Origin: Spirosoma taeanense
GTDB taxonomy: Bacteria; Bacteroidota; Bacteroidia; Cytophagales; Spirosomataceae
Assembly: GCF_013127955.1 (NCBI RefSeq)
Contig: NZ_CP053435.1
Coordinates: forward strand, 1,240,001-1,304,000
Length of the DNA stretch: 64,000 nt
Reading direction: 5' to 3'
In this document: one piece after another, positions 63,593-64,000 of the stretch
Numbering within the stretch: position 1 is the first letter of the stretch
Layout: each line of letters opens with the position of its first letter
Notes under the pieces: generated by a model
Seen by the model: only the letters and a program-made list of their open reading frames with translations
What the model was told of the DNA's origin: nothing
Database searches by the model: none
Program-made: the position numbers and the translations under genes

Positions 63593-64000
63593 TCAGTTGA
63601 CTTCGGCAAATCGCATGCGGAACAATGCGCCATTCTGATACCTGACTTCAACAACGCCCGATAGCTGCTTGCAGAGGGAGGCCACGAGTTGTTTGCCAAA
63701 CGACTCCTGACCATGCTCCTCCCAGTCGTCGGGGGCAATGCCGGGGCCATTGTCCTGCACTTCCAGAAATAGCCCTTGCTGCTCGTGCAAACGAATACGT
63801 AGCATCGGACGGCTAACCGATTCATAAGCGTGTTTGAACGAGTTCGTTACCAGCTCGTTGACGATCAGGCCAATTGGAACCGCGATGTCCACTTCCAGCC
63901 ATTCTTTGGTGATGTCCAGGTGTAAATCGACTTCGTCGGGGTAGTAGCCATACGCCTGCATCAGACTATTCGCCAGATCGCTGAGGTAGTCCCGCATGTT
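63593..64000 (-). CDS. Histidine kinase ATPase domain, partial (cut by window edge)
   Basis: The frame runs off the right edge. The last ~134 residues show a GHKL ATPase domain of the HisKA_2/HWE type: 'GLIVNELVTNSFKHAY' (N box), 'EVQDNGPGIAPDDWEE' (G1) and 'FGKQLVASLCKQLSG' (a G2-like region). The rest, including any sensor domain, is outside the window. It is convergent with the GMC gene. Confidence 0.85.
   Translation of the reverse strand, partial: NMRDYLSDLANSLMQAYGYYPDEVDLHLDITKEWLEVDIAVPIGLIVNELVTNSFKHAYESVSRPMLRIRLHEQQGLFLEVQDNGPGIAPDDWEEHGQESFGKQLVASLCKQLSGVVEVRYQNGALFRMRFAEVN

Noticed and set aside
1..64000. tRNA and rRNA genes
   Set aside because: No cloverleaf with a GTTCRA-type arm or conserved rRNA stretch was found in the gaps read by eye; a dedicated search would settle it.

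Overview
The window reads as chromosomal DNA of a Bacteroidota bacterium of the Cytophagales, most like Spirosoma and its relatives. This is inferred from gene content (DUF4286, YugP-type peptidase, CrtD-like carotenoid desaturase, FG-GAP and DUF11 secreted proteins), fairly GC-rich coding DNA, and start-proximal TAnnTTTG boxes, the -7 element of Bacteroidetes promoters. Genes are dense on both strands and many convergent pairs are separated by strong palindromic terminators. I see no rRNA, tRNA, CRISPR array or prophage.

Region 1-14.4 kb: carbohydrate and amino-acid metabolism. It holds a partial sugar isomerase, a GH29 fucosidase, mannose-6-phosphate isomerase, a lipoprotein joining a c-type heme site to FG-GAP repeats, a GH1-like glycosidase, gluconokinase, the proline pair proB-proA, aat, an LEA-like lipoprotein, a DUF6807 protein and a large secreted protein of unknown family. 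Region 14.4-27.4 kb: a membrane polyferredoxin, a DJ-1/PfpI protein, rfbC, pyrF, small membrane proteins, a secreted SGNH esterase with DUF11 repeats, an exported methyltransferase-like lipoprotein, then a minus-strand run: a MoeB/ThiF-rhodanese fusion, panD, a UPF0104 flippase-like protein, rfaE2 and a zinc metallopeptidase. Region 27.5-33.7 kb: two tandem copies of a ~1000-residue secreted esterase/DUF11 protein, paralogous to the one at 19.9 kb. Region 34-37.5 kb: aspS, with a hairpin in its leader, and an M20 amidohydrolase.

Region 37.5-44.2 kb is the accessory part. It carries dndC and dndD of the DNA phosphorothioation (sulfur modification) pathway with an unrecognised 121-residue gene overlapping both. 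There is no dndB or dndE. dndD is cut just after its Walker B aspartate by a complete IS3-family element (1214 bp). The sequence on the far side of the element is a PIN-domain toxin remnant lacking its N-terminus, so an IS-associated deletion has probably removed everything between. A cysteine desulfurase (IscS/DndA type) lies convergent to the remnant. The unknown gene and the first half of dndD are much more AT-rich than dndC and the second half of dndD.

Region 44.2-64 kb: ordinary chromosome. It contains an SGNH hydrolase, a DUF2306 protein, an SDR, an acyltransferase overlapping a hexapeptide acetyltransferase, an S9 peptidase, a multi-PAS histidine kinase, a lipoprotein coupled to a carotenoid desaturase, two Na+/H+ antiporter-type proteins, a small HExxH membrane protein, two paralogous SDRs divergent from a GMC oxidoreductase, and the end of a histidine kinase cut by the window edge.
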